This document shows positions 30,630-40,029 of a stretch of DNA of 64,000 nt, one piece after another. Below the pieces are notes generated by a model that saw only the letters and a program-made list of their open reading frames with translations, was not told where the DNA came from and made no database searches. The stretch lies in the NCBI GenBank assembly GCA_002840645.1, contig PHBO01000006.1:87916-151915 (forward strand). Direction: 5' to 3'. The number at the start of each line of letters is the position of its first letter. The first letter of the stretch is position 1. A program made the position numbers and the translations under genes. The DNA comes from Candidatus Cloacimonetes bacterium HGW-Cloacimonetes-3. GTDB lineage: Bacteria > Cloacimonadota > Cloacimonadia > Cloacimonadales > Cloacimonadaceae.

Positions 30630-31850
30630 TTATTTCTCTCCCATCAGCTTGGCGACCTTGGGGGCACGCAATCTGTGAGCAACAGGGAATCCTGAGCCGA
30701 TTAAGGGACGCAGGTAAAACTTGAAATCATCTGTTATGCCATTACCGGCTGCATTAATGTATTCATCGGGCATATGCCTTGTTTTCCCGGCAATGTCACT
30801 GAGTTTTTCAAGCTGGTAATTTACAGAATAGAAGCCGGTTCTTTGGATAGAGATGGAACCATCCAGATTGTACCATATTGCGTAATGAGCAGCACGTTCG
30901 CCCACTTCTCGCGCTTCTCGCTGGTCTATATCGGACACACAGCCCATAAAAGAGCGTTGCAGATAACCGAAAGTATCGCTGCGCACGCGCTTAATCTTTA
31001 GCTTAGAGCGTACCAGATCGCAAAGTAAATCACCCAGCATACCTGTTCCGGAAAGCTGGATATTTCCGTGGGCATCTTTTTCCACATTTTGGGTTAGCTT
31101 GCTTATCACAGGAGCACCTGTTTCGTCCATTATGCCTTCAGAAACAGCTACCACACACTTTCCAAATTGATTGTAAACGCGGTGTACGTCTTTTAGGAAT
31201 TCATCCACGCGGAATGGGCGTTCGGGCATGTAGATGAGGTGTGGGCCGTCGTCCGGGTACTTCTGAGCCAATGCTGATGCAGCGGTCAAGAATCCTGCAT
31301 GGCGTCCCATTACAATCCCGATATACACACCGGGTAAGGCACGGTTATCCAAATTTACACCTGTAAAAGCAGATGCCACATAGCGTGCTGCTGAGCCGAA
31401 GCCGGGAGTGTGATCACTAAGCACAAGATCGTTATCTATGGTTTTAGGGATGTGGATAGCACGAAACTCGTAATCGGCGAGATTTGCCTGTTCGTTCACA
31501 ATTCTAACCGTATCTGCGGAATCATTACCACCTATGTAAAAGAAATATCGGGCATCATGAGCTTTCAACACCTTAAAAATCTCTTTGCAATACTTCTCAT
31601 CTGGCTTGTCGCGGGTGGAAAGCAGTGCCGAGGAAGGCGTGTCTGCCACCTGTTCCAGATTGTGGGTTGTTTCCTGTGTTAGATCTATAAAATCCTCATT
31701 AACAATGCCCTGTACGCCATATAATGCACCATAAACTCTGGTTACTTGCGAAAACTTACGGGCTTCCAAAGCAGCACCAACCAGGGATTGATTAATAACG
31801 GCAGTGGGTCCGCCGCCTTGAGCAATAACGACCTTTCCTTCCAGTTTCAT
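30630..31850 (-). CDS. pfp: 6-phosphofructokinase, probably pyrophosphate-dependent
   Basis: 406 residues. The start at 31850 is chosen because GGAGGTAAAG precedes it directly. An ATG four codons upstream would hold that Shine-Dalgarno inside the gene. The N-terminal AQGGGPTAVINQSLVG binds the phosphate donor. YIGGNDSADT with Asp after Asn, and PKTIDND with Lys where ATP-dependent enzymes have Gly, are the marks of the PPi-using group. GFGSAARYVA and GRHAGFLTAASALA follow. It phosphorylates fructose 6-phosphate reversibly with PPi, saving ATP, which suits an energy-limited fermenter. Donor specificity is inferred from these residues. Confidence 0.9.
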   Translation of the reverse strand: MKLEGKVVIAQGGGPTAVINQSLVGAALEARKFSQVTRVYGALYGVQGIVNEDFIDLTQETTHNLEQVADTPSSALLSTRDKPDEKYCKEIFKVLKAHDARYFFYIGGNDSADTVRIVNEQANLADYEFRAIHIPKTIDNDLVLSDHTPGFGSAARYVASAFTGVNLDNRALPGVYIGIVMGRHAGFLTAASALAQKYPDDGPHLIYMPERPFRVDEFLKDVHRVYNQFGKCVVAVSEGIMDETGAPVISKLTQNVEKDAHGNIQLSGTGMLGDLLCDLVRSKLKIKRVRSDTFGYLQRSFMGCVSDIDQREAREVGERAAHYAIWYNLDGSISIQRTGFYSVNYQLEKLSDIAGKTRHMPDEYINAAGNGITDDFKFYLRPLIGSGFPVAHRLRAPKVAKLMGEK

Positions 31851-31979
31851 CTTTACCTCCATGTTCCGGGAAGAGCTTAATATTTCTGATAACCAAGCTT
31901 TTAGGAAGGCGGAGATTCTGTCCAGCAGAAAATGCTTGCATAAAAAAGAGACAAGAAAAATGATGCCTCGGGAGGATAG

Positions 31980-33587
31980 ATGAGTTATATCGTTTTAGCC
32001 AGAAAATACCGACCGCAGAACTTCAAGGAAGTGTATGCTCAGGATCACGTAACCGAGATTCTGCAAAGTGCGATTGCATCTGCCCGCATTGCTCATGCCT
32101 ATTTGTTTACAGGTCCTCGCGGAGTGGGGAAGACATCCTTGGCACGCATTATGGCGAAAAGCCTGAACTGCGAACATGGGCCAACCACCGATCCGTGCAA
32201 TAAGTGCTCTAATTGCATAGAGATAACTGCTGGAACTTCCACAGACGTTATAGAGATAGATGCAGCTTCCAACACAGGAGTGGACAATATCCGGGAACTA
32301 CAGCTGGAGTTACTATATGCTCCCAGCGCTTCACAGTATAAGATATATATTATCGATGAAGTGCATATGCTATCCAAAAGTGCCTTCAATGCGCTTCTGA
32401 AGACGCTGGAAGAGCCTCCAGATAATGTTATCTTTATCTTTGCCACCACAGAACCGCAAAAAGTGTTACCTACCATAATCTCCCGCTGTCAGCGCTACGA
32501 TTTTAAACGTATTCCTATAGAGGCAATAGTGCAAAGGTTGAAGGATTTAAGCGTTACCGAGGGGATCAAGATTGATACCGAATCCCTGTATCTGATAGCA
32601 CGCAAGGCTGATGGAGGCATGCGTGATGCGCTGTCCCTGATGGATCAGGCGATATCATATTGCATGGATAATATTAGCATAGAAAAGGTTAGGCAGATTT
32701 TTGGCTTTATCCCCAATCAGCTCTACTATCAGTTTATGCTGTATATCAATGCCCAGGATGCCCGAGAGCTTATCAGAGAGCTACATAGCGTGTTCGAGCA
32801 AGGTACAGATCTTCAGGAATTCATCGCTAACATGCAGGAGTTTATCAGAGTATTAATCTTGCGCAAGCTGGGCATTGAAGTGCGGGATTTAAACCCGGAA
32901 GAGCTGCCCTTCTTCGACGAACTTGGAACCTTGTTCCCGCAAAATAAACTGATGTACATGCTTAGCTATCTAATAGCCTGCAAGGCAGATCTGAAGAGTA
33001 GCGCAAACCCATATCTAATTCTGGAAGCACTGATGATAAAGCTATGTAAATTGGATGAGATGGAGGATATAGCCTCATTGATAGGTAAACTTTCCAGCGG
33101 ACAGACTTTTACAAAACCGGCAAGTTCCATAAATACCGCTTCCAATAAAGCATTACCTCCCAAGCAAGCTTCTCCGGCACCTCTCCATACCGAACCTGAG
33201 TATATAGAAGAGCCGGAATTCAGCAAGCTGGATTTTAATACCGATAATCTGGAGAAATCCTGGCAGCGAATAGTCGCCAGAGTTAGGAAGGGCAGTAAAA
33301 TGGCTGCTGTGGTGCTGGAAAAGGTCTTGAGTAAAGAAGCCATAGGGCGTACATTGAAGATTACTCTGGATACCCAGCCTAATCTACATTCCATGAAGAA
33401 TAACACGGAGCTTCTTCAAGCTATTCTTGGTGAACTATTTATCCAGAATGTGGTGCTGGAATTCAGCCTGATAGAAAAGGAAAGTCCCAAGCAGGTTTTT
33501 ATCCAAAGGCGTACTCTGGAAGACATCAAGGCAGAAAGCCCGGAGATAGCAAAGTATATAGAAGCAACTGATTCCGTGATTGCCTAA
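31980..33587 (+). CDS. dnaX: DNA polymerase III subunit gamma/tau
   Basis: 535 residues. Clamp-loader ATPase that opens the sliding clamp. Walker A GPRGVGKTSLA (about 45), zinc-binding Cys set CEHGPTTDPCNKCSNC (about 64-79), DEVHMLSKSAFNALLKTLEEPP (about 126-147), the sensor-1 FATTEPQKVLPTIISRCQ and the sensor-2 region GGMRDALSLMDQ are all present. A less conserved C-terminal part (from about 375) corresponds to the tau region. GGAGGATAG immediately precedes the ATG. No obvious slippery heptamer was noticed, so production of a separate gamma form by frameshifting is not indicated. It is divergent from pfp across a 129-base gap. Confidence 0.96.
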   Translation: MSYIVLARKYRPQNFKEVYAQDHVTEILQSAIASARIAHAYLFTGPRGVGKTSLARIMAKSLNCEHGPTTDPCNKCSNCIEITAGTSTDVIEIDAASNTGVDNIRELQLELLYAPSASQYKIYIIDEVHMLSKSAFNALLKTLEEPPDNVIFIFATTEPQKVLPTIISRCQRYDFKRIPIEAIVQRLKDLSVTEGIKIDTESLYLIARKADGGMRDALSLMDQAISYCMDNISIEKVRQIFGFIPNQLYYQFMLYINAQDARELIRELHSVFEQGTDLQEFIANMQEFIRVLILRKLGIEVRDLNPEELPFFDELGTLFPQNKLMYMLSYLIACKADLKSSANPYLILEALMIKLCKLDEMEDIASLIGKLSSGQTFTKPASSINTASNKALPPKQASPAPLHTEPEYIEEPEFSKLDFNTDNLEKSWQRIVARVRKGSKMAAVVLEKVLSKEAIGRTLKITLDTQPNLHSMKNNTELLQAILGELFIQNVVLEFSLIEKESPKQVFIQRRTLEDIKAESPEIAKYIEATDSVIA

Positions 33588-33593
33588 TCGTTC

Positions 33594-34697
33594 ATGGATA
33601 GCTTGTTTGCTTTTTGTACTGCGATATACACTCTCTTCCTGCTGTGGATTGATAGGGGAGTGCAGGCAATTGGCAAGGAAAACAAGAACAGGGTTGTACC
33701 GCCAAGCTTACAGCAGATATCGGTAATAGTTGCAGCAAGAAACGAGCTGGAAAACTTGCCGCGATTGCTAAAGTCGTTAGCAGCTTTGGACTATCCTAAG
33801 GACAGGCTCGAGCTTATCCTTGTGAATGATCATTCAAGTGATGGCAGCAGGGAATTCCTTGATCAGCAGCTTTTATGCCCCGGGCTTAAGGTTATCCACT
33901 TCTATCACGATACTCCGCCTCTTGTTGGTAAAAAGGCTGCCATACAGCAGGGTATAGAAGCTTCAGGCTTCGATATTCTTGCCTTTACAGATGCAGATTG
34001 CATGGTTCCTTCCACTTGGCTGCAAGAGATTAACCGCAGCATGGCAGATAATGTGGATTATTTACTGGCATACTCACTGATGAAGCGCAAGACGGAAAGC
34101 GGGATATTCCGCCTGAAGAACTTCGAACGAAGTATTTACTATGCTTTGGCAGCAGCGGGTTTGCATTACCGGATTCCCTTTACCAGCAGCGCTTGCAATA
34201 TGGTTTATCGGAAACGCTTGTTTATTGAGAGTGGTGCTTTTGAGGGTATAGGTCATCTGCTCTCCGGTGATGATGATCTGCTGCTTATGAAGATGATGCC
34301 TCACTTGAAGCGGGGTGCCTACAATCCTTCCCTTAACATGCAGGTATGTTCCATAGACGGCACAGACATGCACAAGCATCACAATACAAATATTCGCAGG
34401 GCATCTAAGTTCTTCTTACATCCCTGGTGGCTGAAAGGCTTATCGGTATTTGTATTCTTATATTTCTGCCTGTTTTATCGAAGCTTTTGGCTGCTACTCA
34501 AAGGCAAATCCACAGCCTTGCTTTCCACAAGTTTAGCCATAAAAACAGGCACCGAGCTTTTCCTCAGCATTAGACATTTAAGGCTAATAAACCGAAGTAA
34601 GCTCGGTGTCCTTTACCCGCTACAAATAGTAGTGTTTCCCGCACAGTTCATCTTTTATGCCCTACGCGGTACTCTGGGCAGATATCGCTGGAAATAG
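33594..34697 (+). CDS. Membrane-bound family 2 glycosyltransferase
   Basis: 367 residues. An N-terminal hydrophobic segment (about 1-20) is followed by a GT-A domain: ISVIVAARNELENLPRLLKSL, LILVNDHSSDGSREF, ILAFTDADCMVPSTWL with the D-x-D type metal site (about 131-135), and LLSGDDDLLLMKM. At the C-terminus two or three hydrophobic helices (from about 285) anchor it in the membrane. It resembles processive or lipid-linked sugar transferases acting on the cytoplasmic face. It starts six bases after dnaX. Its stop lies one base from the stop of the convergent ACT-like gene, so no intergenic terminator can exist there. A perfect 10-bp inverted repeat inside the gene (34550-34559/34599-34608) may take that part. 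Confidence 0.9.
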   Translation: MDSLFAFCTAIYTLFLLWIDRGVQAIGKENKNRVVPPSLQQISVIVAARNELENLPRLLKSLAALDYPKDRLELILVNDHSSDGSREFLDQQLLCPGLKVIHFYHDTPPLVGKKAAIQQGIEASGFDILAFTDADCMVPSTWLQEINRSMADNVDYLLAYSLMKRKTESGIFRLKNFERSIYYALAAAGLHYRIPFTSSACNMVYRKRLFIESGAFEGIGHLLSGDDDLLLMKMMPHLKRGAYNPSLNMQVCSIDGTDMHKHHNTNIRRASKFFLHPWWLKGLSVFVFLYFCLFYRSFWLLLKGKSTALLSTSLAIKTGTELFLSIRHLRLINRSKLGVLYPLQIVVFPAQFIFYALRGTLGRYRWK

Positions 34698-34698
34698 T

Positions 34699-34947
34699 TT
34701 ACATTTCTATTAGCTTAGCCTGCACGTAATCTACTGCATTCAAGGCATCCATCATGGCAGTAAGCTCTTCCTGCTTTCCTTCCACTTCTAAAACTACCAA
34801 GCCGTCGTTGGCACAAAACTCCTTGGATACTTCATGCAAGCCCAAACGGACTTTGATGTTGCAGCCATATTCGGTGAGAATACTCTGCACCTTGCCTGCC
34901 TCGCTGCTACGATGATCGATCTTTACCAGTATAACTTTGTAGGTCAT
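34699..34947 (-). CDS. Small ACT-like protein (TM1266/iron-only hydrogenase regulator type)
   Basis: 82 residues with alternating beta and alpha elements: YKVILVKIDHRSSEAGKVQS, ILTEYGCNIKVRLGLHEV, NDGLVVLEVEGKQEELTAMM and VDYVQAKLIEM. This is the ferredoxin-like pattern of the ACT/NikR-C group, closest by eye to the TM1266-type putative regulators of [FeFe]-hydrogenase systems (conserved R-x-G-x-x-x-V and L-x-V-E-G). A C-terminal ACT domain alone suggests ligand-dependent dimer formation. No hydrogenase genes are in the window. It lies 26 bases downstream of glnS on the same strand and has GGAGG before the ATG. Confidence 0.65.
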   Translation of the reverse strand: MTYKVILVKIDHRSSEAGKVQSILTEYGCNIKVRLGLHEVSKEFCANDGLVVLEVEGKQEELTAMMDALNAVDYVQAKLIEM

Positions 34948-34973
34948 GATTACCTCCTAAGGTAGGTTACAAT

Positions 34974-36680
34974 TTATTTTGTAGATTTAGCAATCCAGCG
35001 GTCTTTTAGGGAGATGATACGGTTAAATACCGGTTTTCCTTCGCTGCTGTCTTTATCCACATGGAAGTAGCCCTGACGTATGAACTGAAAGCGTTCTCCG
35101 GGTTTTACATTCATCAAAGCGGCTTCAGCCATGCAGGCAGTGTTTATTATCAAGGATTCCGGGTTCAAATAGTCCTTGTAGCTTTTTCCTTCTTCTATTA
35201 CACTCATGTCAGAATTGGTAAACAGCCTGTCATAAAGCCTCAGTTCCACCGGAACAGCATGGGCAGCAGAAACCCAATGCAGGGTTCCTTTTACCTTGCG
35301 TCCATCTTCTGTTCCACCACCCCGAGAGGCAGGATCGTATGTGCAGAGCAGTTCTACAATCTCTCCACTTTCATCCTTCACGGCTTCGTGACACTTGATA
35401 TAGTAAGCGTGTTTCAGGCGCACTTCGTTATTCAAGCCAAGTCTGAACCAACCCTTGGGCGGATTCTCGCTAAAGTCCTCACGTTCAATAAACAGGGTTT
35501 TAGAAAACTTCACCATGCGCTTACCGGCACTTGCATCTTCCGGGTTATTATCGGCTTCCAGTTCTTCCACTTTGTCTTCAGGATAGTTTGTAATAGTAAG
35601 CTTCACTGGATTCAGCACAGCCATAGCACGGATTGCGCTCTTATTCAGGTCTTCACGCACGCAGAACATCAGCAGTTCATCATCCACCATCGAGCTTGCT
35701 TTGGCAACACCTATCCTATCTGCAAATTCCCTAATCGCAGCAGCAGTAAAACCGCGACGACGCATACCCGCAATAGTAGGCATGCGGGGATCGTCCCAGC
35801 CTTTTACCAAGCCGGTAGTAACCAGCTCCAGCAACAAGCGTTTGCTCATCACCGTGTAAGTTAGATTCAGGCGGGCAAACTCTATCTGCTGTGGATGGCA
35901 GGGAACCGGCAACTGATCCAGAAACCAGTCATAAAGCGGACGGTGGTCTTCAAACTCCAGAGTGCATATAGAATGCGTGATTCCTTCCAAGGCATCAGAG
36001 ATACAGTGAGTGTAATCATACATCGGGTAAATCTGCCAATCGCTTCCGGTGCGGTGGTGGTGGGTTTTTTTAATGCGATAGATAACCGGGTCACGCATGT
36101 TTACATTGGGAGAGCTCATATCTATCTTAGCACGGAGGCTACAGCTTCCATCCGGGAATCCGCCATCGCGCATAGCACGGAACAGCTTCAAGTTTTCTTC
36201 CACGCTCCTGTCCCGATAGGGGCTGTTTTTGCCCGGAACAGTTAAAGTCCCGCGGTATGTTCTCATTTCCTCAAAACTAAGGTCGCAAACGAAGGCTTTG
36301 CCATGCTCGATAAGGTATTCGGCAAAGCTGTAAAGCTTGTCAAAATAGTCCGAAGCATAGTATAGATGTTCATTCCAGTCAAAGCCCAACCAGCGCACAT
36401 CATCCATGATAGAATCCACATACTCCACATCTTCCTTCACAGGATTGGTATCATCAAAACGAAGGTGGCAGCGCCCCTTGTAATCACGTGCTAAACCGAA
36501 GTTCAGACAGATTGATTTAGCATGACCGATATGCAGATAACCATTAGGCTCCGGGGGGAATCTTGTTACCACTCCGGTGTGCTTGCCGCTTTCCAGATCG
36601 CGGTCTATGATAAAACGGATAAAGTTCGAAACTACTTTGCTTTCGCTTACGGTTTCTTTGTTTATTTCGGGTGTTTCCAT
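34974..36680 (-). CDS. glnS: Glutaminyl-tRNA synthetase
   Basis: 568 residues. Class I synthetase. The HIGH region reads [26 protein letters not shown] (about 43-68). The signature that separates GlnRS from GluRS is present ([19 protein letters not shown]), as are [20 protein letters not shown] and the KMSKS counterpart [11 protein letters not shown]. The C-terminal part is the two-barrel anticodon-binding domain (about 345-560). Presence of GlnS means glutamine codons need not be served only by the Gat amidotransferase route. The 538 bases upstream hold family member 3 of the periodic palindromes. Confidence 0.96.
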   Translation of the reverse strand: METPEINKETVSESKVVSNFIRFIIDRDLESGKHTGVVTRFPPEPNGYLHIGHAKSICLNFGLARDYKGRCHLRFDDTNPVKEDVEYVDSIMDDVRWLGFDWNEHLYYASDYFDKLYSFAEYLIEHGKAFVCDLSFEEMRTYRGTLTVPGKNSPYRDRSVEENLKLFRAMRDGGFPDGSCSLRAKIDMSSPNVNMRDPVIYRIKKTHHHRTGSDWQIYPMYDYTHCISDALEGITHSICTLEFEDHRPLYDWFLDQLPVPCHPQQIEFARLNLTYTVMSKRLLLELVTTGLVKGWDDPRMPTIAGMRRRGFTAAAIREFADRIGVAKASSMVDDELLMFCVREDLNKSAIRAMAVLNPVKLTITNYPEDKVEELEADNNPEDASAGKRMVKFSKTLFIEREDFSENPPKGWFRLGLNNEVRLKHAYYIKCHEAVKDESGEIVELLCTYDPASRGGGTEDGRKVKGTLHWVSAAHAVPVELRLYDRLFTNSDMSVIEEGKSYKDYLNPESLIINTACMAEAALMNVKPGERFQFIRQGYFHVDKDSSEGKPVFNRIISLKDRWIAKSTK

Positions 36681-37218
36681 ATTCTATTCCTTAACTGACA
36701 TTCAGATTTCCATTTTCTATCTCTGCAAATCACGTCAAGAACAATCATTAAATTAGCCTAAGCCTTGCATTTAAGCTCTTAATCAAATCAACTAAGGCAA
36801 TGTTTCAGGTTCGCTTTGAGGCTATGCCCTTAGCTAAGTATTCGCAACTATGCTTAGTGTTAGTTTGTATAGACTTAGCCTCTATGCCACAGGTAACCCA
36901 CCCGTAACCCTCCCGTATCGGATATGGGAGGGTTACGGGTGGGTTACGAGTTTAAAGCAAGGTAGATGACTGTAAAGATGCGCCAAACAAGAAGGAAAGC
37001 TTCCATCTAACCGAAGGCTTGCATTGTGGGTAATAATTCTACAGTGGGGTATATCTGCACAGAAATAAGCACAAATACAGTTGAAGTAATCTATCATGTA
37101 GTGGCGCTTAAATGGTTAAGCATGAATATTATAAGGAGTGTAATAATCTTATCAACAGGTTTGGCACAGCCATTGCAACTATATAGTGGCAAAGAATAAT
37201 AGCAGTAGAGGACGATCA
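36681..37218. other. Non-coding region between divergent glnS and the Cys-rich gene
   Basis: Apart from the palindrome at 36893-36947 no feature is clear. GAGGCTA (36818 region) has a distant inverted copy near 36885, and CTTAGCTAAG is a small palindrome. Both promoters should lie here, but I cannot assign good -35/-10 pairs. A GTG at 37186 is in frame with the next gene but lacks a ribosome-binding site. Confidence 0.5.
36893..36947. repeat. 22-bp perfect (26-bp with wobble) inverted repeat with 11-base periodic arms (family member 3)
   Basis: Arms 36893-36914 and 36926-36947 pair perfectly over 22 bases, extended by GTAT/ATAT with one wobble, around a three-base loop. The left arm is GTAACCCACCC then GTAACCCTCCC, two 11-base units, followed by a third start GTA. 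Its location between divergent genes argues against a terminator function. Confidence 0.95.
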
Positions 37219-37554
37219 ATGGCTATCAATGCCCGAACCATACTAAAAAAAGTGGATTTGGAAAGCTATATCAAGAAGGACTTTCTGGATAAGAGCTTTA
37301 ATCGATCCGGTCTATGTGCATATTGTACCCGTAAGGTTACTTGTTGCATCAGTAGCAGCTATGGCTTGGTGTATGATTGCGAAGAATATGATGCCGGTGA
37401 TGAATCCTCTTGCTCCCTTACTTTCACCGCTCTGGATTATAGCAAGGATGAAGATGCTGAAGAATTGGGGCTTTGTGCAGGATGCCAAAACCGAGACCTG
37501 TGCCAGCTTAAGCGCATTAACGGCGGTGTGTGGCATTGCGAAGAATACTTATAG
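37219..37554 (+). CDS. Small protein with two Cys-rich (zinc-ribbon-like) repeats
   Basis: 111 residues from the ATG at 37219, which has GAGG about eight bases upstream. A GTG 11 codons earlier has no such site. The N-terminus (about 1-34) is helical and basic. Two copies of one motif follow: GLCAYCTRKVTCC...YDCEEY and GLCAGCQNRDLCQ...WHCEEY. Each has C-x-x-C, a third Cys, and a final Cys in C-E-E-Y, so eight cysteines could bind two metal ions. The repeats are separated by an acidic linker. I do not recognise a named family. A strong terminator follows, so the gene is a monocistronic unit. Confidence 0.75.
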   Translation: MAINARTILKKVDLESYIKKDFLDKSFNRSGLCAYCTRKVTCCISSSYGLVYDCEEYDAGDESSCSLTFTALDYSKDEDAEELGLCAGCQNRDLCQLKRINGGVWHCEEYL

Positions 37555-37594
37555 ACAGGTAATAGATTTACGACACATACCTCAACACACACAT

Positions 37595-37617
37595 GGGGGC
37601 TCCCCGCCCCCTTTTTT
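37595..37617 (+). terminator. Intrinsic terminator of the Cys-rich protein gene
   Basis: GGGGGC (37595-37600), loop TCCCC, GCCCCC (37606-37611), then six T (37612-37617). This is a textbook intrinsic terminator 41 bases after the stop codon. Confidence 0.92.
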
Positions 37618-37721
37618 ATTGTTCAAAATCAAGAAGTAAATAATTGAAGTAGCTTTTACTTAGAGAGATTACTCTGCCCGCTGACAAAGCTAACCAAATC
37701 CTCTGAAGTTATAGACAGTAT

Positions 37722-38429
37722 TTAAGTAAGCAGGAAATGAAGTTTTGCACCTTTGTTCACAATCTCCATCAGATCAAGAGCTTCATCAATGCTCTTTGCC
37801 CGGCATAGCAAGCCATGTCCTTGCCAAATTAGAGCTTGTTTATCTGTGAACTTCTTACAGCTAAGCTCGGCGAGTTCCCTGCTACCCGGCTTTGCATATT
37901 GGGTGATGGCTATTCCTTTGGGTAGATAGAGTGGTAACTCTGGCAGGAGAAATGCAAGATGTTTGTTTAACTTCGTTTCATCGGCATAAATAGGCGTCTG
38001 TGACAAAGCGATCACTTCAGTGGGATGTGAATGCAGGAGACAGGGGAAAGCGCAGTTCAAATCGTTTGTATGGATCAATTTGTGGCAGCCCCATTCAGAG
38101 GTTGGAATCGCATCAGCGGGAAAGTATTCTTCGCCATTTGACACCTTCACCAATAGCAAGCCCGTTTCAGGGTATTCGGTAATGTCGCGGTAACGGCTGC
38201 CGGAACGTGAAACGAGATAATACTCCTCAGCACTATAATCCCAGCCTGCTGTTTGGAGATAGGGTTTAATGAGATTACCTATGCGGATAGACAGATTCCC
38301 CGCATTGGCTTCCGCCCACCCTTGGGAATGCAGAACGGAAGCTACTTTGGCAATGCGCTGAAGCAGGGTGGCAACTTCTGGGATTTGCCTGAATACAAAC
38401 TCAGCAATTTCTATGGTGTTATTAATCAC
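37722..38429 (-). CDS. Class II aldolase/adducin family protein, rhamnulose-1-phosphate aldolase-like
   Basis: 235 residues. Zinc-dependent fold with SQGWAEANAGNLSIRIG near residue 40 (compare the GWAERNGGNLT start of RhaD), SGSRYRDI, PTSEWGCHKLIH, CLLHSHPTEVIALS carrying the zinc His pair, and IWQGHGLLCRAKSIDEALDL with a third His. The layout fits RhaD-like aldolases, though no other rhamnose genes are near, so the substrate is uncertain. The start overlaps the 3' end of the acyl-CoA synthetase gene by eight bases, making it the last gene of that unit. Confidence 0.8.
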   Translation of the reverse strand: MINNTIEIAEFVFRQIPEVATLLQRIAKVASVLHSQGWAEANAGNLSIRIGNLIKPYLQTAGWDYSAEEYYLVSRSGSRYRDITEYPETGLLLVKVSNGEEYFPADAIPTSEWGCHKLIHTNDLNCAFPCLLHSHPTEVIALSQTPIYADETKLNKHLAFLLPELPLYLPKGIAITQYAKPGSRELAELSCKKFTDKQALIWQGHGLLCRAKSIDEALDLMEIVNKGAKLHFLLT

Positions 38430-39951
38430 CTTTGTTGCTTTTTTCCCTGCAAATGGTTTCCACAGCCCGGAAGTTCACCTTTCCGCTTGCCATCATGGGG
38501 ATATCCTCTATCACATAAAACTGACGTGGTACGGCGATGGCAGGGAGTTCCTTTTTAAGCTGCTTAAGTACTTTATGCATATCAAAATCACCTGTGGCTA
38601 CAGCAGCCACTACATCGGCACCTTTGGTAGGATTGGGTACATCCACCACGCAGCAGATAACGTTTTCGGGGAGGAGACTGCTAAGCAGATTTTCTACTTT
38701 TACCAAAGATACCATCTCGCCGCCTACTTTCACGAAACGCTTCAGTCTGCCTTTATGCCAGAGGTACCCATCGTCATCAAACATACCAATATCACCAGTG
38801 TCATACCAGCCATTATGAATGCGTAGGGATGTTTCTTCCAGATCGCCCAGGTAACCTTCCATAACCAGATCACCTTTTACTAAAACCTTTCCTTCAGCAT
38901 TAGCACCCAGGATTTTGTCGGTGTTAATATCTACTATGCGTACCTGAACACCAGGAATGGGCTTGCCTATACTGCCTACTTTGTGCTGACCTGTGAACGT
39001 GGCAGAAATAACCGGGCTTGTCTCTGTAGCACCATAGCCTTCATAGACGGGGATTCCATGCTTTTTCATGAAGCCTTCATATATTTTTTCGGGGAGTTTG
39101 TCTGCTCCTGAAATGGCAAAGCGAATTGTAGCAAAATCGCCTTGTTTAGATTTCTGTAAGTAGCCATAGAAGAAAGATGGGGTTGCGGCGATGAAAGTGG
39201 CTTTGTACTCTCTGGTTAAGTCCGAAACAGTGGTATATTCAAGGGGGTTTGGATAGGTGACCATGGATGCGCCGATCAATAAAGGTAGCCAGAAATCTAC
39301 GGTTAATCCGAATACATGGAACATTGGCAGGATGCTCATAAATACGTCGTTTTGATCCAGCCTTACAAGCTGGGGGATTGCATTCACATTATGCAGGATG
39401 TTGCGGTGAGAAAGCTGAACAGCTTTTGGTTCTTTCTCGCTACCACTGGTAAAGAGGATGACAGAAACTTCGCTTACATCCCCACCATGCACCATCTTCA
39501 TCAGTGCTTGTGCAGGCAGCTTTGAGGTAAGAGCAGCTTTTAGCTTGGCAACAACCGTTACTTTAGCAAGGATATCTTCCAAAAATAGCATGTTTTCGAT
39601 AGGTTCCAGATTCAGTTTATCGAGCAACTTCTTACTGGTGATGATAGTTTTAAACTTGCACTTTTCTCTTGCGTAGCGGGAGTTTTCCATTGCACCGGTA
39701 GCATAGTTTATCATAACCGGGATTTTCCCGTTCATCAAAGTTCCCAGAACTGACAGCATGCATCCCATGGTAGTGGGGAGCAGGATTCCCACATATTTGC
39801 CCTTAATCTTGCCAATATGCTCCTTAAGAATTAAGGATGCTATCAACATACGTGAATAGGTGTAATCTACATTAGTTGCTTTATCATACACGGCAATTTT
39901 AGAACCGTATTTTTTTGCTACCTGAATGAAGCGTTGATGTAACTGTAACAT
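38422..39951 (-). CDS. AMP-forming acyl-CoA/acyl-ACP synthetase
   Basis: 509 residues of the ANL superfamily. The P-loop-like motif VILFTSGSEKEPKAVQLSHRN (about 160-180) has Glu-Lys where Thr-Gly is common. GYGATETSPVISATF is motif A4/A5, YDTGDIGMFDDDGYLWHKGR holds the adenylate-binding Asp and hinge, and the final GKVNFRAVE has the catalytic Lys near residue 495. Together with the short N-terminus and close similarity to the synthetase half of Aas (KGKYVGILLPTTMGCMLSVL), this suggests fatty-acid activation for membrane-lipid turnover rather than beta-oxidation. It lies 78 bases downstream of the membrane-protein operon. Confidence 0.85.
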   Translation of the reverse strand: MLQLHQRFIQVAKKYGSKIAVYDKATNVDYTYSRMLIASLILKEHIGKIKGKYVGILLPTTMGCMLSVLGTLMNGKIPVMINYATGAMENSRYAREKCKFKTIITSKKLLDKLNLEPIENMLFLEDILAKVTVVAKLKAALTSKLPAQALMKMVHGGDVSEVSVILFTSGSEKEPKAVQLSHRNILHNVNAIPQLVRLDQNDVFMSILPMFHVFGLTVDFWLPLLIGASMVTYPNPLEYTTVSDLTREYKATFIAATPSFFYGYLQKSKQGDFATIRFAISGADKLPEKIYEGFMKKHGIPVYEGYGATETSPVISATFTGQHKVGSIGKPIPGVQVRIVDINTDKILGANAEGKVLVKGDLVMEGYLGDLEETSLRIHNGWYDTGDIGMFDDDGYLWHKGRLKRFVKVGGEMVSLVKVENLLSSLLPENVICCVVDVPNPTKGADVVAAVATGDFDMHKVLKQLKKELPAIAVPRQFYVIEDIPMMASGKVNFRAVETICREKSNKGD

Positions 39952-39983
39952 ATTATTTCCTTTATTTTAAGTGTTATATCCAT

Positions 39984-40029
39984 TGTGGGTCACTTAACGT
40001 CAAACTTCTAACGCTTAACGCTGACCACA
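39984..40029. terminator. Imperfect hairpin after the membrane-protein operon
   Basis: TGTGGGTCA (39984 onward) pairs with TGACCACA (40022-40029) with one bulged base. Between them TAACG occurs three times (39995, 40009, 40016), without 11-base spacing. It starts directly at the stop codon of the upstream gene. It may be a weak terminator or processing site. Confidence 0.35.

Noticed and set aside
35061..35864. Long plus-strand open frame (267 codons)
   Set aside because: It lies wholly antisense to glnS, which is conserved along its full length.
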